64,000 nt of DNA, from assembly GCF_913060805.1 (NCBI RefSeq), contig NZ_CAJXTC010000001.1, positions 124,001 through 188,000 of the forward strand, written 5' to 3'. Origin of the DNA: an uncultured Draconibacterium sp. (GTDB taxonomy: Bacteria; Bacteroidota; Bacteroidia; Bacteroidales; Prolixibacteraceae). Shown here one piece after another: positions 1-8,861 of this stretch; the stretch's first letter is position 1; every line of letters begins with the position of its first letter. A program made the translations under genes and the position numbers. The notes under the pieces are model-generated. The model searched no databases and was not told where the DNA came from. It was given only the letters and a program-made list of their open reading frames with translations.

Positions 1-519
1 GTTATCAGCAGGAGTTTTATCATTCACCCAACCATCTTTTGCCGGCAGGTTTTCAATGATATCTTCGGCCAAGCTGATTGCAGTTCCGCTTGGTGCATCC
101 AGTTTTTTTGTGTGGTGAACTTCTGTCATTTCAACACCATATTCTGAACGCGGCGCCATTAATTCCGCCAGTTTTTTATTCAGCTCGAAAAACAGGTTTA
201 CACCCACCGAAAAGTTACTTCCATAAAAAAATGTACCATCAGTTTCGGCACATTTGCTATACACTTCGTCTTTTTTATCGAGCCAGCCGGTTGTTCCGCT
301 AACAACGGGAATGCCCGCCTCGAAACACAATTTATAATTATTTACTGCCGATGCAGGAATAGTAAATTCAATGGCAACATCGCATTTTTTGAGATTCTCT
401 ACTGTAAGGTCGTTTTGATTATCGAGATCGATGGTGAGGCCAATTTCGTGACCGCGTGACACCGCGATTTTCTCAATTTCCTTTCCCATTCTCCCGTAGC
501 CAATTAGTGCAATTCTCAT
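1..519 (-). CDS. dapB: 4-hydroxy-tetrahydrodipicolinate reductase (partial, C-terminus beyond window)
   Basis: Reading leftward from an ATG at 519, the frame is open for 173 codons to the window edge, so about 60-70 C-terminal residues are missing. The N-terminus MRIALIGYGRMGKE is a nucleotide-binding Rossmann glycine motif. Further on, VVSGTTGW and EVHHTKKLDAPSGTA match the DapB active-site signature, with the paired His and the Lys that bind and protonate the substrate. DapB reduces 4-hydroxy-tetrahydrodipicolinate with NAD(P)H in the cytoplasmic diaminopimelate/lysine pathway, feeding peptidoglycan and lysine synthesis. The start follows an AT-rich leader and needs no alternative. Its downstream neighbours lie outside the window, so operon context is unknown. 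The identification from the signature is firm. Confidence 0.95.
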   Translation of the reverse strand, partial: MRIALIGYGRMGKEIEKIAVSRGHEIGLTIDLDNQNDLTVENLKKCDVAIEFTIPASAVNNYKLCFEAGIPVVSGTTGWLDKKDEVYSKCAETDGTFFYGSNFSVGVNLFFELNKKLAELMAPRSEYGVEMTEVHHTKKLDAPSGTAISLAEDIIENLPAKDGWVNDKTPADN

Positions 520-715
520 TATTTTGCTGATTATCTGTTTTTAGAATAAGCCACAAATATAAAACAATACTCAAATGTAGCCATAGTAGTTCCGCACTTA
601 AAATTATTTCGATGAACACAAGCGGAAAAGGGGTGAACAGGGTTAACGGAAATTTAAAGCCGTGAATATTCAGATAATTGATTTTTGTCTAATTTTATCG
701 AGATAATTGAAGGAG

Positions 716-1549
716 ATGAAGAATATAAAACTGGTTGCAACTGATTTGGATGGTACTTTTCTGAAAAACGACCGTACCGTTAGTGCTGCAAATATTGAGG
801 CTTTGCACAAACTGGGCGAGAAACAGATCGTTCGGGTTGCGGCAACGGGCCGGAATTTGCAGAAAGTAAAAGATGTGTTGCAGCCCGAACTGCCTTTCGA
901 TTATGTGGTGTTTTCGTCGGGTGCCGGAGTCTACAACTGGCAAAAAAAGGAACTAATTGCCAACCAGAATATAAAAGTGTCATCGGCAAAAAAACTGCTT
1001 ACTCATTTCGTTAAGCAAGATGTAAATTTTCATGCTTTTTACCCGGTTCCTGATAATCACAAACATTATTATTACCGCGGGAAGGACGATTGCGAGGAGT
1101 TTGAACGTTACTTTAAATTTAATGTAGCGCATGCCGAAGCTTTAAAAACCGACGATTTGCCAAAAGGTGAATTGTGCCAGTTCCTGATCATTATTAAGCA
1201 GGACGAAGAGCGGTTTAATCGTCTGAAAAAGGAGATTGAAGCCTTGTGTCCCGAGATCCGGGTTATTCGTGCATCGTCGCCAATTACGCCGGGGTTTATA
1301 TGGATTGAGGTGTTTCATCATTCGGTATCGAAAGGAAATGGTGTGAATGAAATATGCAAGCGATTGGGAATTTCGAAAGACGAAACTATGGGGCTGGGGA
1401 ACGATTACAACGATTTTGATTTGCTGGAATTTACCATGCACTCGTTTTTAACCGACAACTCGCCACACGAAATAAAAGATAAATATCCGATCATCCCGAG
1501 TAATGAAAACGATGCTTTTGCGTTTTCGGTTCGGTCGTTATTGACTTAA
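716..1549 (+). CDS. Cof-type HAD-IIB sugar-phosphatase-like hydrolase
   Basis: A 277-residue protein beginning MKNIKLVATDLDGTFLKND, where the HAD motif I DxDGT carries the nucleophile Asp and the acid/base Asp near residues 10-12. Motif II is in the VRVAATGRN stretch, and the C-terminal GLGNDYNDFDLL is the motif IV acidic cluster that binds Mg2+. The large cap between about residues 85 and 190 and the C-terminal layout place it in subfamily IIB (Cof/YbhA type), which dephosphorylates sugar phosphates, pyridoxal phosphate or nucleotides in the cytoplasm. The substrate cannot be read from sequence. I chose the ATG at 716, preceded directly by AAGGAG. An in-frame TTG at 707 would add three residues. 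It stands 33 bp before a glycosyltransferase on the same strand and may be cotranscribed with it. Confidence 0.85.
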   Translation: MKNIKLVATDLDGTFLKNDRTVSAANIEALHKLGEKQIVRVAATGRNLQKVKDVLQPELPFDYVVFSSGAGVYNWQKKELIANQNIKVSSAKKLLTHFVKQDVNFHAFYPVPDNHKHYYYRGKDDCEEFERYFKFNVAHAEALKTDDLPKGELCQFLIIIKQDEERFNRLKKEIEALCPEIRVIRASSPITPGFIWIEVFHHSVSKGNGVNEICKRLGISKDETMGLGNDYNDFDLLEFTMHSFLTDNSPHEIKDKYPIIPSNENDAFAFSVRSLLT

Positions 1550-1582
1550 AATCTCTCTTATTCAATCAGAAAATTCTATCCA

Positions 1583-2461
1583 GTGAAAGTTTGTGGTTTT
1601 ACATTTATCCGAAATGCCGAAAAGTTTGATTTCCCGATTATTGAAGCAATAACTTCTGTTTTGCCCATTTGCGATCATTTTGTGGTTGCCGTTGGAAAAT
1701 CGGAAGACAACACCCGAAAAATTATTGAAGACATCGATCCGGAAAAGATCAGTGTTGTTGACACGGTTTGGGATGACAAGCTGCGTGAAGGTGGCTTTGT
1801 TTATGCCGACGAAACCAATAAAGCTTTGGATGCTATTCCTGATGAATACGACTGGTGTTTTTACATTCAGGGCGATGAGGTGGTGCATGAAAAATATTTG
1901 CCGGTAATTAAAAATGCCATGGAAAACAACCTCGAACGAAAGGAAGTTGAAGGCCTGTTGTTCCGCTACCGGCATTTTTACGGGACTTACGATTATGTGG
2001 GCGATTGCCGACACTGGTACCGTAACGAGATTCGGGTAATCCGGAATGATAAATCCATTCGTTCGTATAAAGATGCGCAGGGATTTCGGAAAAACGATGA
2101 GAAGTTAAAAGTGGTTCCGGTTGATGCTGAAATTTATCATTATGGTTGGGTGCGCCATCCAAAATTTATGCAGGAAAAGGTTGATTCGGTAAAAGCATTT
2201 TACCACGGAATATCTGAGGAAGAAGCACAAAAAAAAGCATCGGAACAGGAATTTAACTATGGTGCAGAATACGATGCGCTTACCCGTTTTGAAGGAACAC
2301 AGCCCAAAGTTATGCAAGACAGAATCAAACGATTAAACTGGGAGGTTAAGGTGGATACCGATAAAATTCAAATGAAATTTAAGTACCGCTTATTATATCG
2401 CATCGAAAAGTTATTTGGGGTGCGTTTATTTGAGTACCGGAATTATAAGTTACTGAAGTAG
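1583..2461 (+). CDS. glycosyltransferase-like protein (family 2 fold)
   Basis: A 292-residue soluble protein with no signal peptide or membrane segment. The first strand, KVCGFTFIRNAEKFDFPIIE, is the typical beginning of a GT2-like GT-A fold, and IQGDEVVHEKY near residues 93-103 sits where the metal-binding DxD-type motif is expected. It therefore probably transfers a sugar from a nucleotide donor in surface-glycan synthesis, although donor and acceptor are unknown. The only workable start is the GTG at 1583, because the conserved first strand begins at once and no upstream ATG is in frame. It follows the HAD phosphatase by 33 bp and ends just before a palindromic repeat. A function other than glycosyl transfer cannot be ruled out, because the catalytic motif is short. 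Confidence 0.7.
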   Translation: MKVCGFTFIRNAEKFDFPIIEAITSVLPICDHFVVAVGKSEDNTRKIIEDIDPEKISVVDTVWDDKLREGGFVYADETNKALDAIPDEYDWCFYIQGDEVVHEKYLPVIKNAMENNLERKEVEGLLFRYRHFYGTYDYVGDCRHWYRNEIRVIRNDKSIRSYKDAQGFRKNDEKLKVVPVDAEIYHYGWVRHPKFMQEKVDSVKAFYHGISEEEAQKKASEQEFNYGAEYDALTRFEGTQPKVMQDRIKRLNWEVKVDTDKIQMKFKYRLLYRIEKLFGVRLFEYRNYKLLK

Positions 2462-2465
2462 TCTT

Positions 2466-2557
2466 TGTCATTTCGAAGGAGGCACGACTGAGAAATCTGT
2501 ATCTTTTCTGCAGTTGGTTAAAGATTTCTCTCCGTCAGTTGACGGATCGAAATGACA
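2466..2557. repeat. Palindromic intergenic repeat, family A, copy 1
   Basis: The outer arms TGTCATTTCGA (2466-2476) and TCGAAATGACA (2547-2557) are perfect 11-bp inverted repeats. Inner arms AGAAATCT (2491-2498) and AGATTTCT (2522-2529) pair as well. The same outer and inner arms recur at 51684-51755, and the left half at 29746-29772. The inner TCCGTCAGTTGACGGAT palindrome resembles one at 23888-23906. It lies between two convergent genes and could fold as RNA to help terminate both. Confidence 0.75.
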
Positions 2558-2558
2558 C

Positions 2559-3278
2559 CTATTTGAATAACTCCCTTGCTTCCTCTAGCTGAGCAGGTTT
2601 CCCAACATCCATCCACATTTCAGAAGTGTCGAAGTAGCCTTTTATGCTTTTAGTTTTTGCCAGTTCGAGGTAACCCTGAATGATTGAAAAACGATCTTCT
2701 TCGGGCATAAAATCAAAGATCTCCGGCTCTACAATGTGTATTCCGCTAAAAGCCATTTCCTTCGCTTCCTGGAAATTTTCAGGCCGCGAAATTTTTGTTT
2801 CGCCTGTTTTTTTATTGATCCAGCCCACAAGGTTATGCTCTGAATCGAACTTGAAATATCGCTGAGTTTCACGTTGCCGAACAACTAAAGTTGCAATCGC
2901 TTCTGATTTGGTATGCTCCGCAAAAACGTCCTGCAGGTTAATGCTGCTCAGAATATCTACATTATAAATAAGTATCGGTTCGTCGGGAGAAAAAAGGTGT
3001 TTGGCAAATTTTAATCCGCCACCTGTTTCCAAAAGTTTGTCGCTTTCGTCTGAGATTAGAACCGGAACACCCCAGTTTTTACTTTTAATAAAATCAATTA
3101 CCTGAGGAGCAAAGTGATGAACGTTAACAACAATTCTCGTTGCTCCTTCGGCACTCAGTTTCTCGATGGCGCGCTGCAACAACGGTTTCCCGCCAACTTC
3201 AACCAAAGCTTTTGGTTTATCGGCCGTTTCGTCTTTTAAACGAGTGCCCAAACCGGCGGCGAATAGCATTGCTTGCAT
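2559..3278 (-). CDS. Sugar-phosphate nucleotidyltransferase
   Basis: A 239-residue NTP_transferase-fold protein. The N-terminus MQAMLFAAGLGTRLKDETAD, followed by KPKALVEVGGKPLL, is the canonical nucleotide-binding loop GxGTRxxxxTxxxPKxL, and NVDILSS near residue 110 supplies the metal-binding Asp. The length and single-domain layout resemble the MurU/HddC-type enzymes that activate MurNAc-1-P, mannose-1-P or heptose-1-P rather than the longer GlmU. It is cytoplasmic and would supply an activated sugar for the cell wall or surface glycan. No aminoglycoside phosphotransferase partner, which often accompanies MurU-like enzymes, is visible next to it in this window, so the substrate stays open. 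The upstream gap to the DUF4293 gene holds a long inverted repeat, so cotranscription is doubtful. Confidence 0.85.
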   Translation of the reverse strand: MQAMLFAAGLGTRLKDETADKPKALVEVGGKPLLQRAIEKLSAEGATRIVVNVHHFAPQVIDFIKSKNWGVPVLISDESDKLLETGGGLKFAKHLFSPDEPILIYNVDILSSINLQDVFAEHTKSEAIATLVVRQRETQRYFKFDSEHNLVGWINKKTGETKISRPENFQEAKEMAFSGIHIVEPEIFDFMPEEDRFSIIQGYLELAKTKSIKGYFDTSEMWMDVGKPAQLEEARELFK

Positions 3279-3305
3279 ATTTCGAACTTTAAGGATTTGA
3301 ATTTC

Positions 3306-3409
3306 GAATGATGATTAACGAATTATGATTTTAGAAGTCTCTAAATACGAATTTTGATTTTGCTTCGATACTTCGCTAATCAAAATTCGTTAATCGATAT
3401 TCATCATTC
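3306..3409. repeat. Long imperfect inverted repeat, family D
   Basis: The left arm at 3306-3334 begins GAATGATG and continues ATTAACGAATT. The right arm at 3376-3409 reads, in complement, GAATGATG, then a short insert, then ATTAACGAATT. The arms span about 29-34 bp with one gap and few mismatches, and the 104-bp element fills almost all of the space between two minus-strand genes. It resembles mobile palindromic (REP/MITE-like) intergenic elements, but no second copy is present in this window. Confidence 0.6.
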
Positions 3410-3413
3410 TTTT

Positions 3414-3857
3414 CTATCTTATTCGATCCAGACTTCTTACCAAAGCTTCGTCTTTACCAATGGCGCGAATAGCCAGCCAATCCAGAATTACAGATGCAAT
3501 TGGCAGGGCAACAGCAACTTTAAAGGCCACTTTCACTTCCTCGAAACTGGCGTAGGTGAAATAAAAGAACAGTCCGAAAAGCCCCAGCATCAGTATCATT
3601 GTAAATGCAAGAATACGAATCTGGAGTATCCGTTTTTTGTATAAAAACAATGCCACCAAATGAAGCACCGCGATAATGCCAATCAGGATCATTAGCGGCA
3701 AACCGCTAAAAAGCAACTCTTCGTCTTTAAAAATTCCAAAAGCATTGAAAATATGCAGCTGATCGTTAACGATGATGTCTGCAAATTTCTGTAGGTATAA
3801 CGAACCGATCAACATGCCGGCCGCCAGTATAAACAAGGTCTGAATTCTTTGAATCAT
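3414..3857 (-). CDS. DUF4293 family integral membrane protein
   Basis: A 147-residue protein beginning MIQRIQTLFILAAGMLIGSL with four hydrophobic segments, at about residues 5-23, 50-72, 78-98 and 110-128. The N-terminal MIQRIQTLFLL and the C-terminal RAIGKDEALVRSLDRIR are hallmarks of DUF4293, a Bacteroidota-restricted inner-membrane family of unknown function. It has no enzymatic motif. It has its own good promoter (TTTG, 18 bp, TATTTTTG) just upstream and is divergent from sucA. Family membership is fairly sure, and function is unknown. Confidence 0.8.
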   Translation of the reverse strand: MIQRIQTLFILAAGMLIGSLYLQKFADIIVNDQLHIFNAFGIFKDEELLFSGLPLMILIGIIAVLHLVALFLYKKRILQIRILAFTMILMLGLFGLFFYFTYASFEEVKVAFKVAVALPIASVILDWLAIRAIGKDEALVRSLDRIR

Positions 3858-3873
3858 TGTCGTAAATTTTCAG

Positions 3874-3903
3874 CAAAAATAGCCATTCACATTATTTCTC
3901 AAA
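3874..3903 (-). promoter_or_regulatory. Bacteroidota-type promoter of the DUF4293 gene
   Basis: On the minus strand, TTTG (3903-3900), then 18 bp, then TATTTTTG (3881-3874), match the Bacteroidota -33 TTTG and -7 TAnnTTTG consensus exactly, with the expected spacing. The predicted start of transcription is about 10 nt before the ATG. Confidence 0.6.
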
Positions 3904-3944
3904 ACCAAAATGGCTGTGCGTGCTTAAAAATCATCAGGAAAGCT

Positions 3945-3952
3945 TAATTTTG
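3945..3952 (+). promoter_or_regulatory. Candidate -7 box upstream of sucAB
   Basis: TAATTTTG fits TAnnTTTG exactly and lies 86 bp before the sucA ATG. No convincing -33 TTTG is seen at the expected distance, so this is only a candidate. Confidence 0.35.
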
Positions 3953-4038
3953 ATAGGAAAAAACTATGAAAGCAGGTAAACAATAAAAAAACTGCATTGT
4001 TTCTTGAATATCATATAAAAGTTAATTAAAAATCAACT

Positions 4039-6774
4039 ATGGATAAATTTTCGTCTGTGGGAAACCAGGAACTCGAGGCGATTGAGAACCTATACCAGTC
4101 TTATCTTGAAGATCCGGAATCGGTGGATAAGAGCTGGCAACAGTTTTTTTCGGGTTTTGAACTGGCCCGAAAGCAATACCCTGAGAAACCGTCGGGGATT
4201 AAACTCGACAATATCGATAAAGAATTTGCCATTCTAAATCTCATTCATGGCTATCGTCAGCGTGGACACCTGTTCACCAAAACCAATCCCGTTCGTGCAC
4301 GTCGTACGTACTCTCCAACGCTTGATATTGAGAATTTCGGCTTGGAAAAAGCTGACCTGGAGAAAACATTTCAGGCCGGTAACGAAATTGGAATCGGTGC
4401 AGCAAAACTAAAAGATATTATAGCACATCTTGAGGCCACTTATTGCCGGTCGATTGGTGTTGAATATGTTTACATGCGGCATCCGGAGGTTGTGCAATGG
4501 TTGCGCGAGCGAATGGAAAGTACTCAAAACTCGGAAGAGTACACTGAAGAAAAGCGGAAGCACTTTTTCTACCATTTGAAGCTGGCGGTTGGATTCGAAA
4601 ATTTTATCCACAAAAAGTTCGTTGGGCAAAAGCGATTTTCGTTGGAAGGAGCGGAAGCAATAATTCCGGCTCTCGATGCTGTTATTGAACGTGGTGCCGA
4701 ATTGGGCATGGAAGAATTTATTATGGGAATGGCGCACCGCGGGCGTTTAAACATTTTGGCAAACATCCTGGAAAAGCCTTATCAAAATATTTTTAAGGAG
4801 TTTTACGGAACCGAATACGAAGACGATATTGCACAGGGTGACGTAAAATATCACCTCGGTTACGAAAACGAAGTGGTAACCGACCTTGGTAAAAAGGTAA
4901 AATTGAAACTGGTTCCAAACCCATCGCATCTGGAGACGGTTGCTCCGATTGTTGAGGGAATGGTTCGTTCGCAGATTGAATACGAATACCAACGTGATTA
5001 CGACAAGGCAGCGGCCATTATTATTCATGGCGATGCGGCAATTGCAACGCAGGGAGTGGTATACGAAACCGTTCAAATGGCGCAGTTGCCGGGGTATAAA
5101 ACCGGTGGAACGATTCATTTGGTAATCAACAACCAGGTTGGATTTACAACGCCATATCTCGAGGCACGATCGAGTACTTATTGTACCGACGTGGCCAAAG
5201 TAACGCGTTCACCCGTATTCCATGTAAATGGCGACGATGTTGAGGCTTTGGTATGGACAATTAAACTGGCTATGGAATTCCGTCAGAAATTTAATTCTGA
5301 TGTGTTTATCGATATTCTGTGTTACCGAAAATACGGACACAACGAAGGTGATGAGCCGCGTTTTACACAGCCGATGTTGTACAAAGCCATTTCAAAACAT
5401 AAAAATCCGCGCGATATTTATGCCGACCGATTGAATGAACTGGGAATTATGACCCACGAAGAATCGCGGGAAAAAGTTCGCGAGTTCGACCAGTTTTTGG
5501 AAGGTAAATACAAGGAGTCGGAGAAAATTGAAAAGCTACAGATCCGGAAATTCCTTGTGAAGGAGTACGAACAATACGAAATGCCTTCGAAAGCCAACTT
5601 TAACGAGCCAGTTGAAACAGGTGTTGGAGAAGATACAATCAGAAATGTAGCTGAAAAGATATATACGCTGCCTACCGATCTTCCATTCTTTAAAAAGGTA
5701 AATCGAATTATTTCCGACAGGAAAATGATGATTCACGATAACCGTTTGGATTGGGCGATGGGAGAGTTGCTGGCCTACGGAACATTGGTTGCCGAAGGTC
5801 ATCCGGTGCGTTTAAGCGGCCAGGATACTGAGCGCGGAACTTTTGCTCACCGTCATGCAGCTTTTGTAATCGAAGGATCGGAAGATAAATATTTCCCGCT
5901 GAAACATGTGTCGGAAGATCAGGCACGTTTTAAAGTGTATAACTCGCCGCTGTCGGAATATGCCGTAATGGGATTTGAATATGGTTATGCATTGTCGGAA
6001 CCAAACGGACTAACCATTTGGGAGGCTCAGTTTGGCGATTTCCATAATGTGGCACAGGTAATCGTCGATCAGTACATTACTTCGGCCTTCGAAAAATGGG
6101 GATTGATGAATAACCTGACCCTGTTGCTACCACATGGTTTTGAGGGGCAGGGACCGGAACACTCGTCGGCAAGACTGGAACGTTTCCTTGAGCTTTCGGC
6201 AAATAACAACATTCAGGTGGTAATGCCAACTACGCCGGCCAATATGTTCCACTTATTGCGCCGCCAGGTGAAAATGAAAATGCGTTTGCCGCTGGTGGTT
6301 TTTACGCCTAAGAGTTTGTTGCGTCACCCAATGGTGCATTCAACCATTGAAGACCTGGCAGAAGGTCATTTTAATGAAATTATCGACGATCCGGTTGCAG
6401 ACCCCGATTTGGTAGAAAAGGTTGTTTTTGTTTCCGGTCGTTTGTATTACGACCTGGCAAAATACAAAACCGAGCACGGAATATCGAATACGGCAATCGT
6501 GCGTTTGGAGCAAATTTACCCGATTCCGAATAAGCAGATCAATGAAGTATTGAGTAAATATTCAAAATCGACAGAGTTGATTTGGGCGCAGGATGAACCT
6601 GAAAACATGGGGGCCTGGCCGTTTATCAATCGCAAGTTAGATTGCCTTGGATTTAAAGTTGTTGCCCGTCCGGAAAGTGCCAGCCCTGCTGTTGGACTGA
6701 TGGAAAAACACAAAAAAGGCCTCGACCAGATTCTGGAATCTATTTTTAAACAAAAAGAAGTTGTAGCGTCATAA
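4039..6774 (+). CDS. sucA: 2-oxoglutarate dehydrogenase E1 component
   Basis: A 911-residue thiamine-diphosphate-dependent E1 of the 2-oxoglutarate dehydrogenase complex, catalysing oxidative decarboxylation of 2-oxoglutarate and succinyl transfer to E2 in the TCA cycle. Residues 1-40 ([20 protein letters not shown] and SWQQFFSGF) are the E2-binding N-terminal segment. [10 protein letters not shown] near residue 233 and [18 protein letters not shown] near 330 are the active-site His region and the ThDP/Mg2+-binding motif. [16 protein letters not shown] and [15 protein letters not shown] belong to the C-terminal transketolase pyrimidine domain. Length is typical for the family. It is followed after 11 bp by sucB and forms a two-gene operon. 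The E3 gene lpd is not adjacent, as is common where E3 is shared among complexes. Confidence 0.97.
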   Translation: MDKFSSVGNQELEAIENLYQSYLEDPESVDKSWQQFFSGFELARKQYPEKPSGIKLDNIDKEFAILNLIHGYRQRGHLFTKTNPVRARRTYSPTLDIENFGLEKADLEKTFQAGNEIGIGAAKLKDIIAHLEATYCRSIGVEYVYMRHPEVVQWLRERMESTQNSEEYTEEKRKHFFYHLKLAVGFENFIHKKFVGQKRFSLEGAEAIIPALDAVIERGAELGMEEFIMGMAHRGRLNILANILEKPYQNIFKEFYGTEYEDDIAQGDVKYHLGYENEVVTDLGKKVKLKLVPNPSHLETVAPIVEGMVRSQIEYEYQRDYDKAAAIIIHGDAAIATQGVVYETVQMAQLPGYKTGGTIHLVINNQVGFTTPYLEARSSTYCTDVAKVTRSPVFHVNGDDVEALVWTIKLAMEFRQKFNSDVFIDILCYRKYGHNEGDEPRFTQPMLYKAISKHKNPRDIYADRLNELGIMTHEESREKVREFDQFLEGKYKESEKIEKLQIRKFLVKEYEQYEMPSKANFNEPVETGVGEDTIRNVAEKIYTLPTDLPFFKKVNRIISDRKMMIHDNRLDWAMGELLAYGTLVAEGHPVRLSGQDTERGTFAHRHAAFVIEGSEDKYFPLKHVSEDQARFKVYNSPLSEYAVMGFEYGYALSEPNGLTIWEAQFGDFHNVAQVIVDQYITSAFEKWGLMNNLTLLLPHGFEGQGPEHSSARLERFLELSANNNIQVVMPTTPANMFHLLRRQVKMKMRLPLVVFTPKSLLRHPMVHSTIEDLAEGHFNEIIDDPVADPDLVEKVVFVSGRLYYDLAKYKTEHGISNTAIVRLEQIYPIPNKQINEVLSKYSKSTELIWAQDEPENMGAWPFINRKLDCLGFKVVARPESASPAVGLMEKHKKGLDQILESIFKQKEVVAS

Positions 6775-6785
6775 AAAACCAAAAT

Positions 6786-8030
6786 ATGATTATTGAAATC
6801 AAAGTTCCCAGTCCGGGAGAATCCATAACCGAAGTTGAAATTGGCAGTTGGCTTGTTGAAGACGGAGCCGTTGTTGCCAAAGATCAGGAAATAGCCGAAG
6901 TTGAATCGGACAAAGCCACACTGACCATTGTTGCCAGCGAAGGCGGTAAAATAGAGATTAAAGCAGAAGAAGGTGAAGCCGTAGAAGTTGGAGCTGTTGT
7001 TTGTACCATTGATACAAGCGTGGAAGCACCGGCTGCTGCAGAAAAACCTAAGGAGGCAGAAAAAGCTCCTGAGGCGGAAGCGCCAAAAGCCAAAGCTGCT
7101 GAAGAAAAACCGGCAGTGGAAGAATCATCAGAACACGATAAAGTAAAAGTTACGTCGGTGGCGAAGGAAATGATGAAAGATCATGGACTTTCGGTTGACG
7201 ATGTAATAAATGGCCTGAAACGATTAGGCAAAAAAGAAGTGGAAGCTGTGGTAAATGCACCGCAGGCAGCTGCTGCCGCCATTCCGCAAAAGGAGGCTAC
7301 ACGCGACGAAGAACGTCAGCGTATGTCGAGCCTGCGCAGAAAGTTAAGTGCACGCCTCGTTTCTGTGAAAAACGAAACGGCTATGCTAACCACTTTCAAC
7401 GAGATCGACATGAGTTATGTGATGGATATGCGTAAAAAGTATCAGCAAAAATTTGTGGATACACACGGATTTAAAGTTGGATTTATGTCGTTTTTTACCA
7501 AGGCTGTTGCAACCGCGATGGATTTTCATCCGATGGTGAATGCACAAATCGATGGCGATGAAATTGTAATGCCTCAGTTTGTTGACGTTGGAATTGCGGT
7601 ATCAACACCAAAAGGTTTGATGGTGCCAATTGTGCGCAATGCCGAAAGTAAAACAATTCCGGCAATTGAGCTGGAAATTAAAGAACTGGCAGCAAAAGCG
7701 CGTAACAAAAAGATTTCGGTGGAAGAATTGCAGGGCGGAACATTTACCATTACCAATGGTGGCGTATTTGGCTCCCTGTTGTCAACGCCAATCCTTAATC
7801 CTCCGCAGTCGGGTATTTTGGGAATGCACAATATTGTTGAACGTCCGGTGGCTGTTAACGGTCAGGTAGTAATTCGCCCAATGATGTATGTGGCCTTGTC
7901 GTATGATCACCGCATTATCGATGGTAAAGATTCGGTAGGTTTCCTTGTTAAACTGAAAGAATTGCTCGAAAATCCGGAGCTGTTATTCACCGGTGGAAAA
8001 GACGCCGGAGAGCTGATGTTAGGAATATAA
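6786..8030 (+). CDS. sucB: 2-oxoglutarate dehydrogenase E2 (dihydrolipoyl succinyltransferase)
   Basis: A 414-residue E2 of the 2-oxoglutarate dehydrogenase complex. Residues 1-77 form a lipoyl domain, with the lipoylated Lys43 in [12 protein letters not shown] flexible Ala/Glu/Lys/Pro-rich linker covers about 80-115. The peripheral-subunit-binding domain is at about 120-160. The catalytic acyltransferase domain follows from about 185, with the active-site [16 protein letters not shown] near the C-terminus (catalytic His and Asp). The subunit-binding domain is odd: it has [19 protein letters not shown] but lacks the usual GTGxxGRxxKxDV ending, carrying [14 protein letters not shown] instead. 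It sits 11 bp after sucA and shares its transcript, which ends at the terminator at 8051-8086. Confidence 0.95.
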   Translation: MIIEIKVPSPGESITEVEIGSWLVEDGAVVAKDQEIAEVESDKATLTIVASEGGKIEIKAEEGEAVEVGAVVCTIDTSVEAPAAAEKPKEAEKAPEAEAPKAKAAEEKPAVEESSEHDKVKVTSVAKEMMKDHGLSVDDVINGLKRLGKKEVEAVVNAPQAAAAAIPQKEATRDEERQRMSSLRRKLSARLVSVKNETAMLTTFNEIDMSYVMDMRKKYQQKFVDTHGFKVGFMSFFTKAVATAMDFHPMVNAQIDGDEIVMPQFVDVGIAVSTPKGLMVPIVRNAESKTIPAIELEIKELAAKARNKKISVEELQGGTFTITNGGVFGSLLSTPILNPPQSGILGMHNIVERPVAVNGQVVIRPMMYVALSYDHRIIDGKDSVGFLVKLKELLENPELLFTGGKDAGELMLGI

Positions 8031-8050
8031 TTCTACAATCAATAATAGAG

Positions 8051-8086
8051 AAGGAGTCATTTGAAAATCAGATGACTCCTTTTTTG
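8051..8086 (+). terminator. Rho-independent terminator of sucAB
   Basis: AAGGAGTCAT (8051-8060) pairs perfectly with ATGACTCCTT (8072-8081) around an 11-nt loop and runs into a T tract, 20 bp after the sucB stop. Confidence 0.85.
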
Positions 8087-8175
8087 TCTTTAACTGTACC
8101 CTACGATCCTATTTTATTTTACCCTTCTTATTCGTTTATATATTGAATGCGGAGAAAACGAGATGACCTGCATCA

Positions 8176-8607
8176 TTAATTCTGTGGCGGTCTTCCCTGG
8201 CCGCGCATTTGTCTTCTTTCTTCCTGCATTACCTGGTATTCTTCCCACTGGCCTTCCGAAAGAACTTCCTTCATTTTATTGTCTTGCTCTTCGCGTACTT
8301 TTTGCATTTGCTCGCGCATTCCTTCAAAACCGCCACCGCTGTTTTGCATTTCTTCGCGCATAGCAGCCATATTCTCAAAGTTCTCTTCCATAATTTCGCG
8401 GATCTTATCTTCCTGATCGTCGCTTAAATCCAGTCTTTCATCCATGTCTGCAATCTGGCGATCTACCATAGCTTGCGGATCAAAGTTTCCGGGGCCATTA
8501 CCGCCGCCACGGCCAAATGGTAGTTGTTGCGAGTTATTTCCCCCGTTGTTACACGAAATTACCAGTGCACTTACCAGCACCATTGCTAAAAATACAATTC
8601 GTTTCAT
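8176..8607 (-). CDS. Spy/CpxP-like small lipoprotein
   Basis: A 143-residue predicted lipoprotein. MKRIVFLAMVLVSALVISC is a type II signal with the lipidated Cys19. A Gly/Asn/Pro-rich linker follows (QLPFGRGGGNGPGNF). The rest is a charged, Met- and Gln-rich helical segment (IADMDERLDLSDDQEDKIRE and REQMQKVREEQDNKMKEVLS) that resembles the LTxxQ helical hairpin of Spy/CpxP periplasmic chaperones. Such proteins bind misfolded proteins or sense envelope stress. An upstream in-frame ATG at 8652 would add 15 polar residues before the signal peptide and is unlikely to be used. It stands alone, convergent with sucAB. The assignment rests on composition and layout, not on a strict motif. Confidence 0.6.
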   Translation of the reverse strand: MKRIVFLAMVLVSALVISCNNGGNNSQQLPFGRGGGNGPGNFDPQAMVDRQIADMDERLDLSDDQEDKIREIMEENFENMAAMREEMQNSGGGFEGMREQMQKVREEQDNKMKEVLSEGQWEEYQVMQEERRQMRGQGRPPQN

Positions 8608-8751
8608 TTTGGTTTTAATTAATGTTATTTGATTAGTCGTTTTTGATTTCAATTCAGTTAGATGTTTATTCTGAGAGAAAGTTTAAAATGAACAAAATAT
8701 ATTTTTGTTAGCCAGTTTGTCAAGTTCGCCTGGCTTATCTTAATTGTCCAA

Positions 8752-8774
8752 AAAATCTCCGCTAGCGCGGATTT
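8752..8774. repeat. REP-like short palindrome
   Basis: AAATCTCCGC and GCGCGGATTT form an imperfect palindrome around TA in an otherwise empty AT-rich gap. The strong GC core in AT-rich intergenic DNA is typical of REP-type palindromes. No other copy is visible in the window. Confidence 0.4.
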
Positions 8775-8861
8775 GTAATTCGTGCCCTAATTAAAAGACC
8801 AGAAAAACTTGCAGAGAAATAAAAACTTAAATAAATTGTCGATACCCAAAAACAAAATTGG

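Noticed and set aside
1562-2014. A 150-codon frame antisense to the glycosyltransferase
   Set aside because: Fully overlaps the glycosyltransferase, has no motif, and the opposite strand has better codon structure.
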